Part shown: piece after piece, positions 35,199 to 45,583 of the stretch
Layout of the letters: the number at the start of each line of letters is the position of its first letter
Numbering within the stretch: the first letter of the stretch is position 1
Source of the DNA: Hypomesus transpacificus
Lineage: Eukaryota > Chordata > Actinopteri > Osmeriformes > Osmeridae
NCBI RefSeq assembly: GCF_021917145.1
Contig: NC_061061.1
Location: 3,357,390 to 3,421,389 of the forward strand
Direction: 5' to 3'
Length of the DNA stretch: 64,000 nucleotides
Made by a program: the position numbers and the translations under genes
The notes under the pieces: generated by a model
What the model saw: only the letters and a program-made list of their open reading frames with translations
What the model was told of the DNA's origin: nothing
Databases searched by the model: none

Positions 35199-36703
35199 TC
35201 AGTGGAAGAGGGTGACAGAGAGCAGGGGGGCCACCAGAAGCAGCAGGCTCGCGGCGAGGCTCTGTGCGTTGTTGCACAGGTTGCCGTCACAACAGTCCAG
35301 CTTGAAGCTTATGCCTGCCAGTTGAGCTGACATGGACCCTGCACATATACTCTTGCTGGCACATCCCTTCATGGAAACCTTCTGGCCTGAGACCTCAGCT
35401 ACAAGCACAAGAACTGTTATTCCCTCGGTTTACCGTCACACCTATGCTGTGCACAGACAAAGACACATTTTCTGAACATCATTTGATATATAGAACAACA
35501 AGCACTGTCATGAGTGGAATTTGACATTTTTGGGAATAATAGAGAACCAATCATGTGAAACATTACTTATAGTGGAGATACAGCTATTCTCGTCCCCCAG
35601 GCAGTTTAGAGTGGTGAGGCAATCCTGGCCGTTGCATGTGAAGCACTATTTCCCATTTGGGGTACTACTGCTGGATTCTGTGGAGCAGAAAAAAAGAAGC
35701 ACTGAAGTTACCATAGGCTATAGACATGGTATGACCAGTGAAAGTTTTCGTATTGCACGAATACATGACAATCTTTTTCTCCTTTACCTTAATTTGTTAA
35801 TAGAATGTCAGATTCCAATTTAGATTAAGACGGTTTATCAGGTGGTGCAATATAACAATCATAATAACATTGGTTTACACGATAATAATGATAACATATA
35901 TAATACAAATACTATGAGTATTTATAATAATTTTTTTTTTTTTATAGGCTACATCACATAGTTTTAACGTTTGGTTTGAACACGTAAAGACTAACCTGGG
36001 ACAGTCTGAGAGTTGCAGAGGTCCGTTGTGCAGCACTTGCTATTTAGCAATTTCCTTGAGATTCCGAAGTTAACTGACCGTGTCAGACACTCAGCAGGTG
36101 CAGCACAGCTCTTCAGTGTCATATCTGCGATTGTTGCCCCTTCTTTACAGTCATGGAGAACAATTACAGTGATTCAAAAGGATTTAATTATATAATTCCT
36201 GATAACAATTCGGCCAATAACCCGTATCGTGTTAAAGCCAATATAGGCTACATCATAATAAAATGTAATGGGTTTCAAATATCTGACCCGCTTCAGATCG
36301 TGACCCTCATTGCTGCACATTGAGTGGAACTGGGACATGTCTTCACGCTCTGGGTGTCCACGCATGATCCCGATGCCTCGTGTATGCAATCATAACAGTT
36401 GAGTGTGAAGGCTACAATATGGGTGTATCAGAACAGGTTATTTCGATGATAAGAAACTGCAAATGAATTGACAATAGATCTGTTATAATGACAACAGAAG
36501 GCTTGCATCAATGATTCTAGTTGGATTAGGCTGCTTTTATTTGGAAATCACATAACCAAAACTTTAGGCTATTAATCTGCAGCATAGGCAGCCTGATATA
36601 TTTCAGCCGAAACTATGCAACCAGCCTAGGATAGGCTATAGTGTATTTGAGACTTACCTGTGGAAAACAGCGCACATCCAACGAAAAGTATGACAAAATG
36701 CAT
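35199..36703 (-). pseudogene. Two-domain Ly6/uPAR (LYPD-type) GPI-anchored gene with apparent lesions
   Basis: Five pieces are recognisable: signal peptide start at 36703-36658; first half of Ly6 domain 1 (36411-36305; LNCYDC, SSTQC); its second half (about 36142-35996; CCTTDLCN); first half of domain 2 (35677 to about 35568; CFTCNGQDC); second half (35398-35199; LDCCDGNLCNN) with a hydrophobic GPI-signal tail. Such proteins sit outside the plasma membrane; the place next to kcnn4 fits LYPD5. Two problems appear. With the strong acceptor at 35678 and matching phase, a TAG comes in frame directly before CFTC. The first-domain halves also cannot be joined in phase: the only nearby GT leaves phase 0 where phase 1 is needed. 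Either a decayed gene, unusual splicing, or assembly errors. Confidence 0.6.
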
Positions 36704-36845
36704 TGTGATGAAAATTGGTTAATCTATGAAAGTCTGACTGATCCAGTTCAACTCAACGGGGCGCTTTTAAAGGTGTTTTCTGGGAGGGGTTTATTGCGGG
36801 GAAAAATAAACTTGACTCATTTCTGTGAAATGGATAGCCTACCTA

Positions 36846-37091
36846 TTGTCACGGCCACAGCCTTGGCCCCGATTTTGGTTTTGCCCTGCTCTAGTGTTTC
36901 CGTGTCTGTTATTGTCTTCATCTGTGTCTCGTTCAGTGGTTTCAGTTCTCATTTGTCTTATCATATCCACCTATATATTGTTTGGTTCTGCGTATTTAGG
37001 TTCCTGTTGTGTCCAGTCTTTGTCTTGTCCCTCTGTTGCTGTGAGTACCTTGTCTGTTTTCCCGCTCTGATTAATAAACCTTTTTTTCAAA
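36846..37091 (+). mobile_element. LTR-like dispersed repeat, copy 1
   Basis: Starts TGTCACGGCCACAGCC and ends in a region with AATAAA near 37074; its sequence matches the inverse of 49936-50110 through phrases such as TGGTTTTGC, CTAGTGTTTCC and GTGGTTTCAGTTCTC. It looks like one LTR without an interior. Confidence 0.5.
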
Positions 37092-37436
37092 TTGATGTGC
37101 AGTATGATTTGGTTTAATTTCTTCAGGTCGTGTATCAACATCGGCGTATTTTAAGTTTTGATTAGATTATGATCACCTGCGAAAACGTTGCTTAATGTTA
37201 TGTCGCAGACTGAATTAAAGAAATATTAAATTTTCACCTTTGAAACCCATGTCTTACTTTGTCCCTGCCGAAGATACGTGATTTTACCATGAAGGCTTCA
37301 GGAAGTAAGGATAACACTAGAATTAGTTGGGCATGATGTGGACCATATTGTTTTTGTATGTATGCATCTGGCTCTTGGTAAGATTCTCATTTCCCAGTGT
37401 GGCCTTTGGTGAAATTGAGTTTGACACCCCTGTACT

Positions 37437-37610
37437 ATGGCCAGGATTCATCTCTTCTCTCTAATAATGCAAGGAATCTGTTTGAGTGTCCGCATTAAGT
37501 CCCCACAATTATCTGGAGAACCGGGCACTCTGCAAAGTTCAACATTTCACAGGTGTCCTCTTTATAATCCAACGGAGTGCAGTGCAGTGATTTACATTGT
37601 TTGGATCAGC
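37437..37610. repeat. Dispersed repeat, copy 2
   Basis: Matches 30255-30450 in order of phrases; family unknown. Confidence 0.5.
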
Positions 37611-37997
37611 ATTCCGATTTTTTTTTTTTAAACTATCCCAGTCTTTCATGTGCCTCCACGGAGAACTCCTGAGAACTCATCCCCGCCCCTGCACTCTGAT
37701 TGGTCCTCTGGTCATCCCTCGCACCATACACGTCACTAGCGGGTGCACTAGGTTGTATAGGAAGCTGTGTGATAACTTCAGTAATTATATTTTGTTAATG
37801 AACCAATGCAGTCAGCTTTTGCAACCACCATGGCCTGCTTAGCGCTGACTGCTGGTGTAACGGTGTGAAAACCGTGAAAATCACTTCTAAGGTAAATAGT
37901 AGGCCACCCGTGTCAACTAATAGCTAGCTTTTCTTTGGCGCAGCTGTTAGTGGTCGCGCTTGGCAAGTCAGAGGTTGTGCGTTCGAGCCCAGCGAAT

Positions 37998-38474
37998 CAG
38001 TAGCGGTTAGAACCGAAACTGTACTGTCCTGTAGCTAGTGGTCCAGGTCAGTGTAGCTAGTGGTCCAGGCCAGTGGTCCAGGCCAGTGGTCCAGGCCAGT
38101 GGTCCAGGCCAGTGGTCCAGGCCAGTGGTCCAGGCCAGTGGTCCAGGACAGTGGTCCAGGACAGCGGTACGTGACAGCGCCTCCACTGGTACATGACAGT
38201 TACTGTTCTGTTGATAGTGGTACGCAACTGTCTCGTAACAGTTGCATTGGTTGTCTTGCAGCATTTTTGTTGACTGTCGCATAACATTTTATAATGGGAG
38301 AACAGGCTATAAACTTTTATTTTCAAAATAAAAGTTAAACTGTCTCTAAACCATGCTTGACGTGTCGTTACAAGCTTACCATACAAAGTAGTCAATTTTT
38401 ACATTGTGTGTGATGTAAAGCAGACTGTTACGTATTGACTTAGTAAAAACGTATTTTACTCAGAGTAACTGAAT
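37998..38474 (+). repeat. Left terminal inverted repeat with 13-bp tandem array
   Basis: Inverse match to 44641-45463 plus 41043-41075. Contains about eight units of GGTCCAGGCCAGT (38050-38160). Confidence 0.85.
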
Positions 38475-39430
38475 TTAGACGTCTATTTATTGTATATTAC
38501 ACATAAATCTGTTTATGTAAATATAAAAAAGTAGGCTACAATTGTTTCAGTATCCACTTAACAAAACACACAGGATTCAGGAAGATTTGTCTTATGTCTT
38601 ATGAACTGTTTTGTTTAAAAAGTTAAAGCCTATGGCTATAATGTTAAAGAAGGCTATTTTAACTGTCTCGCAACACTCACATAGCGTATCCTGTTGTCTT
38701 GTGACAGTGTGTCTCTAAGTTAATTGGTTTAAACCAGAGCTGGTTTCAACCAGAGTTGGCCCTTACAGTTCTACAAGATTTTATTTTAGTGTTGGTGCAA
38801 TCAATGGCGGGTAAGGCGACATATTCTGATTTCAGATTTTAACAATCAATTTGGTTTTGAAATAAGGTCAAAAGTCAGGCAAATTAGATAGGCTATTTGA
38901 CTGTATGATATCGTTTTAACACAAATGGTATATTTGTCCATAGAAGTGTGGCGATTTGTAAGAGCACAAATCCCCGCTGTCCTGTTACCGTTGTCTCTGC
39001 AGACTGCCACTGCTGCGCGACACTCACATGCTATTAAGCCTATTTCATAAAATATATTTTTAGCACAAACTGTATATTAGTCTATTGTAGGCTATAGGCC
39101 TATGTATTTGGGTTCGGGTTAGAAGCGTCGATTACCGGTCGTATGTTTACATTTAAGAGTGAAAAATATTTGCACTCGACAAAATTTCAGGAGCCAGCTT
39201 TCTTGACTTTTCATAGATATGTGTTTTATCATCCAGTATTTTTAATTTTCAAAATCACACTGGGAAAAGCAGTAGGCAACATGAGTGTATGGCGGCTGAC
39301 CTGAATGTCTTTGTTTTCCAGAAGCTGGGGACAGAGGGGTAGGAAATGTATTTACTGAGCATATGCCTGCATGAGGGAGTATGGGTTGGTTGTAGGTGTT
39401 ATGATTTTCTTATATTTATTCCACCTGCAG

Positions 39431-40579
39431 TTCACTCTATTCAGAGGTAAAGACTCTCCTCTGGCTACAGTGTGAAGACTGCAAAGGATGGCTGCACACA
39501 GATTGTGCTGTTGTCGCAGAGCAATCCATCAGAGATCCCTACTGGTGTGGTTGCAAGAGACCTTTGCCTTTGATTGATGGGTATGTGGCTGGTTTGGTAT
39601 ACTTTCCTACTTTCACATTACAAATTAAATGGATGTCAATTACTTGTTTTTTTCATTGTAGGACACTAAGAGTTCTGCAGCAGGATGGAGTGCAGGGTCT
39701 CATTGGTGATGATGAGCTCCAGGTAAATCTGGTTCACTAAACAATAGTAATCAACAATAATAATAATAAACACACATTATTGTATTGGCTTGTGTGTCTT
39801 ATGGTCTGCAAAAATATGTCCTCACAGAAACACATCAAGCACTGGTGTCTGATGAAATTAAGTCGAGCCGGATGTATCTTTGGAGAAATCCCGGAACCTC
39901 ATTGAAACTGAAGCAGCTTTTAAGACCAAAGCGTTTCCTTTTCAATGAAGAAAATGTAAGTTTAATGCATTTGGTTATTAACAAAATATTCCACAAGTGC
40001 CTTGGATTAATTTATTAGTCATTGGATTCTGCTATGATCATTACATATCTTTGAACAAAAATATATACTGCATGTGTTTGCCAAAGTAGCCTATGTGGTC
40101 AAATAATGTACATGTCAAGAAGACAATTAATGATCCGGACATTACATTATAATCTTCACATATTAATATGAAAACTCATTGTGTGCTTTAGCAAGAAACA
40201 TGCATTTTTATAATAGACTATTTCTCTCTTTTCTTAACATTTTGTATCCATCCCCAGAGTATCAAACTACTTGACAGAATAAAGGGTACTTTGGAGTTGG
40301 ATGGTGACCTGGACACACTTGATTTTCTGTTTGATGTGATGATGCTTGAAGTAAGGAAATATCAAGTCAATTCATTTCACACCTTTTATGTAATGTATAT
40401 GTCTAAATTGGCCCTGGTCAAAATAATTGTAATAATATATTCTGTTACCGTTGTTTTTGATGAGCATTTCAATTGTTGATGTCTTTGTTAAGGTCACCAT
40501 CCACATCATCAGAAAGAACGACAGCGTTTGCCGGTACATGGCTGAGATGTGCCTTGCCTCAGGAACTGTGTTTGAGTGA
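39431..40579 (+). pseudogene. Captured PHD-finger gene fragment inside the foldback transposon
   Basis: Five exon-like blocks with AG/GT borders: 39431-39580, 39662-39722, 39828-39955, 40258-40350 and 40493-40579 (stop TGA). The first encodes CEDCKGWLHTDC and later WCGC, the C-x2-C, W-x-H-x2-C and W-C-x-C half of a PHD finger; the last ends ASGTVFE. Blocks 1-2 and 3-4-5 keep phase, but block 2 to 3 is off by one base with the visible sites, and the beginning with the first zinc ligands is not certain (an ATG at about 38809 before GTAAGG is a candidate). Probably a host gene piece, or an accessory gene of the element, that is decaying. Not named. Confidence 0.5.
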
Positions 40580-41075
40580 ATATATAGTGTACTACAGTGT
40601 TTTGTACATGTACAAAAAGTGTTTTGAATTGTATTATTTATGTTTTCAAATACATCTATTTTTATCGAAAATATTAATGGTATGTGTTGATTTTTATTTT
40701 ATTGAGAGAAATGCTTGTAAACAAAGAAAACGAATGTAACCTGGCTGTGTTGACTGACAGGGAACTGCAATTTAACAGTGTATTGGAAAATGAAAATACT
40801 CAAACCTTGTTATTATAAACACATTCATATTTCATTTTGTCTTTAAAATAATAAAGAAAACAATTCTTCATTATTTCCATATGAAGAACAATGTCAATAA
40901 ATGACACCCCTTGACTGCAAAATGTAGGTAACCTATAGCCTGTGTTGACTTTAATCATTAAAATTAATGATATACACGCCGTCACTAGGAGGCGCTGATA
41001 ACAATAATGCAATAATAACGTCTCCGGCGGTGGCTCATGTGCATTCAGTTACTCTGAGTAAAATACGTTTTTACT

Positions 41076-44000
41076 CATTTCATTCATTTTCATTTTTCAT
41101 TTAGCAGACGCTTTTGTCCAAAGCGACTTCCAAGAGAGAGCTTCACAAAGTGCATAGGTCACTGATAATAACAACAAGATAGCCCCACAGCATTGCGGGT
41201 AGTCAAAAACAAGAAGTACATATTGTGGACAACCAAAAAATAGTGCTAAAGGGAAGAAACCATAAGAGCATGTAGTTAAACAAGTTAAAATTACACAACA
41301 TTGATCTCTAAGTGCAGGTGTACCTGTAGGAAAGCAATAAAAATAGGATTAACTAAAAAAAAAGAAGAATACAACAGTTTAAATCAGCTACCACTAACCA
41401 ACAAGAGCAACAGTCTAAGCAAGAGTCATTGTGAACCTTGAGGAAACTAGCGTTGGATTCAGCAAACCATTCCTAAGTACCATTGTACTCCCGGAACAAG
41501 TGCGTCTTGAGCCTTCTCTTGAAGGTGGAGAGACAGTCCGTGTCTCTGATGGAGGTGGGGAGTTGATTCCACCACTGGGGTGCCAGGCAGGAGAAGAGCT
41601 TGTGCTGGGACCGGGCGGTCTTGAGAGGTGGGACCATCAGGCGGTTGTCTGAAGAAGACCGTAGGTGGCGGGTGGGGGTGTAAGGCTGCAGGAGAGACTT
41701 GATGTAGTCGGGCGCAGTTCCATTCACTGCTCGGAAGGTCAGTACCAGGGTCTTGAATCTGATGCGGGCCGTTATGGGTAGCCAGTGGAGGGAGATGAGG
41801 AGCGGGGTAACGTGGGAGCGTCTGGGTAGATTGTAGACCAGACGGGCCGCTGCGTTCTGAATTCTCTGAAGAGGGCGGGTTGCGCATGATGGGAGACCGG
41901 CGAGCAGCGAGTTGCAGTAGTCCAACTTGGAGAGGACAAGTGCTTGGACAAGCAGCTGGGTGGAGTGCTCAGACAGGTATCTCCTGATCTTCCGGATGTT
42001 GTAGAGGGTGAATCTACACGACCGGGAGACCGCAGCAATGTGGGCCGTGAGGGAGAGCTCGTTGTCCATGGTCACCCCAAGGTTCCTGGCAGAGGATGAG
42101 GGGGTCACCGTCGCAGATCCCAGGGTGATTGAGAAGTCATGGGAGATGGAGGGTTTGGCCGGGATGATGAGAAGTTCTGTTTTGGCAAGGTTCAGCTGGA
42201 GATGGTGCTCAGTCATCCAGGCGGAGATGTCTGCGAGGCAGGCCTCAATCCTAGCTGAGATCCCCGGATCGGTCGGAGGGAATGACAGGTACAGCTGCGT
42301 GTCGTCAGCGTAGCAGTGGTAGGAGAAGCCATGGGAGGTGATGATTGGTCCAAGTGAGGTGGTGTACAGAGAGAAGAGGAGGGGACCAAGGACGGAGCCC
42401 TGTGGGACACCAGTGGAGAGCTGGCGTGGGCCTGACAGTTTGCCTCCCCAGGAGACCTGGTAGGATCTTCCCGACAGGTAGGATGAGATCCACTGGAGTG
42501 CAGTGCCAGTGATGCCCATCTCAGAAAGTCTGGAGAGCAGGATCTGGTGGTTAACCGTATCAAACGCCGCAGAAAGGTCCAGCAGAATGATGACGGATGA
42601 CCTGGAAGCCGCTCTGGCAGACTGGAGGGCAGTGGTGACTGAAAGGAGGGCAGTCTCTGTGGAGTGGCCGGTCTTGAAGCCCGATTGGTTGGGGTCGAGC
42701 AGTTTGTTCTGAGAAAGGAAGTTAGACAGTTGGTTAGATACAGCACGTTCAATTGTTTTAGAAAAGAAGGGCAACAATGATACCGGTCTGTAGTTCTGGA
42801 GGACGGCAGGGTTAAGGGAGGGTTTTTTGAGTAAAGGGGTAACTCTGGCCTGTTTGAAGGCAGAGGGGAAGGTGCCAGAGGTAAGAGAGGAGTTTAGAAC
42901 ATGGAGCAGAAAAGTTATGATAGAGGGGGAGATGGTTTGAAAGAGAGGGGAGGGGACAGGATCAAGGGGACAGGAGGTGGGGCGATGAGAGAGAATGAGG
43001 TCAGAGAGCTCTGCCTCGGACAGGGGAGAGAAGGAGTTTAGACATTTAGTTGGGTCAGAAATGGAGGGTGAGGGGGTAGGAAGGGTGGGTTTAGGGAACC
43101 GACTGCTAATGTCGGCGACTTTTTTCTCAAAGAAAGAGGAGAAGTCGTCTGCTGTCAGGGTGGAGGGAGGGGGTGGGGGAGGTGGGTTAAGAAGGGTGGA
43201 GAAGGTAGAAAAAAGTTTGTGGGGGTTTGAAGCGGAGTTAATTTTGTTAAGAAAGTAGAGGGTTTTGGCACCAGATATGTGAGAAGAGAAGGATTTGAGG
43301 AGGGAGTGATACTTATCAAGGTCCAGACCGTCTTTGGACTTGCGCCATCTCCTCTCAGCTGCTCGAAGGGTGGACCGTTCTTCACGAATAACATCCGTAA
43401 GCCACGGGCAGGGGGGAGAAGATCGTGCAGGCCTGGTAGACAGGGGACAGAGAGAGTCAAGTGCTGCAGTTAAAGTGGTTAGCAAGGTGTCGGTGGCAGT
43501 GTTAGTGGGGTGGGACGAGAACCCGTCAATAGGAGGGAGGGAGGATGTTACAATAGAGGAGAAGTGGGAGGGGGATAGCGAGCGGAGGTTGCGCCGGAAA
43601 GTTACAAGGGGAGGGGAGGTAGGAGGGGTTGGAGGGAGAGAGACAGTGAATTGGATAAAGTAGTGATCAGAGATGTGCAGTGGGGTTACAGAGGTTAAGT
43701 CGGTGATACAGTTGCGTGTCAGGACGAGGTCTAGCTGTTTGCCTGCCTTGTGGGTCGCCGGTGTGCTCAGCAGCGTCAGGTCGAAGGAGGTCAGGAGAGA
43801 CAAGAAGTCGACAGCCTGCGTTCCTTGGAGGTGGATGTTGAAGTCCCCAAGGACTATCAGGGGGGTTCCATCATCCGGAAGGACGCTGAGGAGCATGTCC
43901 AGCTCCTCCACAAAGTCGGCAAGCGGTCCTGGTGGGCGATAAAGAACAATTAAGCATGCTTTAATAGGATTAGTTAGCATCACATAATGGTGTTCAAATG

Positions 44001-44635
44001 ATTTGGCAGTAACAGAGAGTGGTGTGGATGTGTATTTAATATGAGGGGATAGAAGCAACCCTGTCCCACCACCCCGCCCGGTTGAGCGGGGTGAGTGAGT
44101 GAAGGAGTGTTTGACGGAGAGAGCAGCTGGAGTTGCAGTGTTCTCTGGGCGGATCCATGTCTCAGTCAGCGCAAGGGCATGAAGAGAAGCATGGGATGCA
44201 AATGCCGGGATGAAGTCTGCCTTGTTCACAGCAGACTGGCAGTTCCAGAGCCCTAAGGAAAGAGACAGGGCAGGTGGAGAAGAACTGGATATGTAGTGAA
44301 GGTTAGAAGTTGACCGAATATACTTTGTGACATATCTACGTCTACGGGTAGTGTAATGAACAGGAATGCTAAGGAAACACATGCTAGCTATGAATAAATT
44401 CTAGGTAGAATATAATCTAAATATGAATATAAATAGGTTGATGCTTATCAGAAGAGGTGATCCGCCTCGTCGGCCTTCCTCGGTGGACTCCGCAGGTAGA
44501 CTCCTTGTCTTTGATCGACTGAGTCTTCGTGCGACGAGGCTGCCTCTGTAATGCTAACCGCCTTAAATATGCTAATGCGCAGATACAACGCCCCCAATTA
44601 CTGCCAAACAAAAGAATATCCTGAGTACCCCTAAG
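41076..44635 (-). mobile_element. L2-clade LINE, near full length
   Basis: Inserted in the right inverted repeat of the foldback element with a 5-base target duplication TTACT (41071-41075 and 44636-44640). The 3' end, at the left, reads on the minus strand as a short tail of AATGA-like repeats after the sequence CTTTGGACAAAAGCGTCTGC, shared with the SINEs here. The 5' leader is 44383-44635. The coding frame is intact, so the copy is young. Confidence 0.9.
41473..44382 (-). CDS. L2 LINE endonuclease/reverse transcriptase polyprotein
   Basis: 969-residue uninterrupted frame. Residues 45-240 form an APE-type endonuclease (LWNCQSAVNK at 45-54, LTETWI at 72, GDFNIH at 179-184, catalytic SDH at 238-240). 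Residues about 500-780 form the reverse transcriptase: NYRPVSLLPF, LLDLSAAFDTVNH with catalytic Asp 602, GVPQGSVLGPLLF, and YADD at 691-694. A C-terminal region with LSKLDYCNSLL and LHWLPI follows, typical of fish L2/CR1-like elements. It nicks target DNA and copies its RNA there. No gag-like first frame was found. Because no stop or frameshift is seen, it may be active. Confidence 0.95.
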   Translation of the reverse strand: MCFLSIPVHYTTRRRRYVTKYIRSTSNLHYISSSSPPALSLSLGLWNCQSAVNKADFIPAFASHASLHALALTETWIRPENTATPAALSVKHSFTHSPRSTGRGGGTGLLLSPHIKYTSTPLSVTAKSFEHHYVMLTNPIKACLIVLYRPPGPLADFVEELDMLLSVLPDDGTPLIVLGDFNIHLQGTQAVDFLSLLTSFDLTLLSTPATHKAGKQLDLVLTRNCITDLTSVTPLHISDHYFIQFTVSLPPTPPTSPPLVTFRRNLRSLSPSHFSSIVTSSLPPIDGFSSHPTNTATDTLLTTLTAALDSLCPLSTRPARSSPPCPWLTDVIREERSTLRAAERRWRKSKDGLDLDKYHSLLKSFSSHISGAKTLYFLNKINSASNPHKLFSTFSTLLNPPPPPPPSTLTADDFSSFFEKKVADISSRFPKPTLPTPSPSISDPTKCLNSFSPLSEAELSDLILSHRPTSCPLDPVPSPLFQTISPSIITFLLHVLNSSLTSGTFPSAFKQARVTPLLKKPSLNPAVLQNYRPVSLLPFFSKTIERAVSNQLSNFLSQNKLLDPNQSGFKTGHSTETALLSVTTALQSARAASRSSVIILLDLSAAFDTVNHQILLSRLSEMGITGTALQWISSYLSGRSYQVSWGGKLSGPRQLSTGVPQGSVLGPLLFSLYTTSLGPIITSHGFSYHCYADDTQLYLSFPPTDPGISARIEACLADISAWMTEHHLQLNLAKTELLIIPAKPSISHDFSITLGSATVTPSSSARNLGVTMDNELSLTAHIAAVSRSCRFTLYNIRKIRRYLSEHSTQLLVQALVLSKLDYCNSLLAGLPSCATRPLQRIQNAAARLVYNLPRRSHVTPLLISLHWLPITARIRFKTLVLTFRAVNGTAPDYIKSLLQPYTPTRHLRSSSDNRLMVPPLKTARSQHKLFSCLAPQWWNQLPTSIRDTDCLSTFKRRLKTHLFREYNGT

Positions 44636-44640
44636 TTACT

Positions 44641-45463
44641 AAGTCAATACGTAACAGTCTGCTTTACATTACACACAATGTAAAAATTGACTACTTTGTA
44701 TGGTAAGCTTGTAGCGACACGTCAAGCATGGTTTAGAGACAGTTTAACTTATATTTTGAAAATAAAAGTTTATAGCCTGTTCTCCCATTCCAAAATGTTA
44801 TGTGACAGTCAACAAAAATGCTGCAAGACAACCAATACAACTGTTACGAGACAGTTGCGTACCACTATCAACAGAACAGTAACTGTCATGTACCAGTGGA
44901 GGCGCTGTCACGTACCACTGTCCTGTGCCAGCGGAGGCGCTGTCCTGGACCACTAGCTACTGTCATGTACCAGTGGAGGCGCTGTCCTGGACCACTAGCT
45001 ACTGTCCTGTGCAAGCGGAGGCGCTGTCCTGGACCACTAGCTACTGTCATGTACCAGTGGAGGCGCTGTCCTGGACCACTAGCTACTGTCCTGTGCCAGC
45101 GGAGGCGCTGTCCTGGACCACTAGCTACTGTCACGTACCAGTGGAGGCGCTGTCCTGGAACACTAGCTACTGTCCTGTGCCAGCGGAGGCACTGTCCTGG
45201 ACCACTGGAGGCGCTGTCCTGGACCACTAGCTACTGTCCTGTGCCAGCGGAGGCACTGTCCTGGACCACTGGAGGCGCTGTCCTGGACCACTGGAGGCGC
45301 TGTCCTGGACCACTAGCTACACTGCCCTGGACCACTAGCTACACTGGTCTGGACCACTAGCTACACTGTTCTGGACCACTAGATACACTGCCCTGGACCA
45401 CTAGCTACACTGTCCTGGACCACTAGCTACAGGACAGTACAGTTTCGGTTCTAACCGCCTCTC
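44641..45463 (-). repeat. Right terminal inverted repeat with 42-bp tandem array
   Basis: Inverse of 37998-38474, but longer. GGAGGCGCTG recurs with a 42-base period from 44933 to about 45180, alternating CATGTACCAGT and CTGTGCCAGC variants, then 22-base and CACTAGCTACACTG units to 45430. Its innermost part lies beyond the LINE at 41043-41075. Confidence 0.88.
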
Positions 45464-45583
45464 CAGCGAATGGCGAGAGATACTTTAAGATGGAGCATGA
45501 CCACGTCTGTTACATACCGTCACATTAGTGCCGTGACCCGGATTATTGAGGTTAACCGCCGGAGTGAGTTTCAGAGGGGTGAA

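Larger units (their letters stand above)
37998..45463 (+). mobile_element. Large foldback-type DNA transposon with 8-bp target duplication, carrying a PHD-finger gene
   Basis: The target duplication CAGCGAAT flanks it exactly (37990-37997 and 45464-45471). Inverted repeats run inward from both ends: 37998-38474 on the left and 45463 down to 44641, then 41075-41043, on the right; they share GCGGTTAGAACCGAAAC near the tips. Without the nested LINE the element would be about 3.9 kb. The 8-base duplication and CAG start suggest hAT or a similar superfamily. No transposase frame is visible; the interior (38475-41042) instead holds exon-like pieces of a PHD-finger gene. It is therefore non-autonomous, with long repeat-built termini as in foldback elements. 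Confidence 0.75.

Noticed and set aside
37925..37990. Functional tRNA gene
   Set aside because: Box A and box B are present, but stems do not form a proper cloverleaf by eye and the same stretch occurs in both LTRs, so it is tRNA-like element sequence.
44818..45360. 180-codon repeat protein in the right inverted repeat
   Set aside because: The 42-base array stays open in several frames on both strands; no start context or domain.
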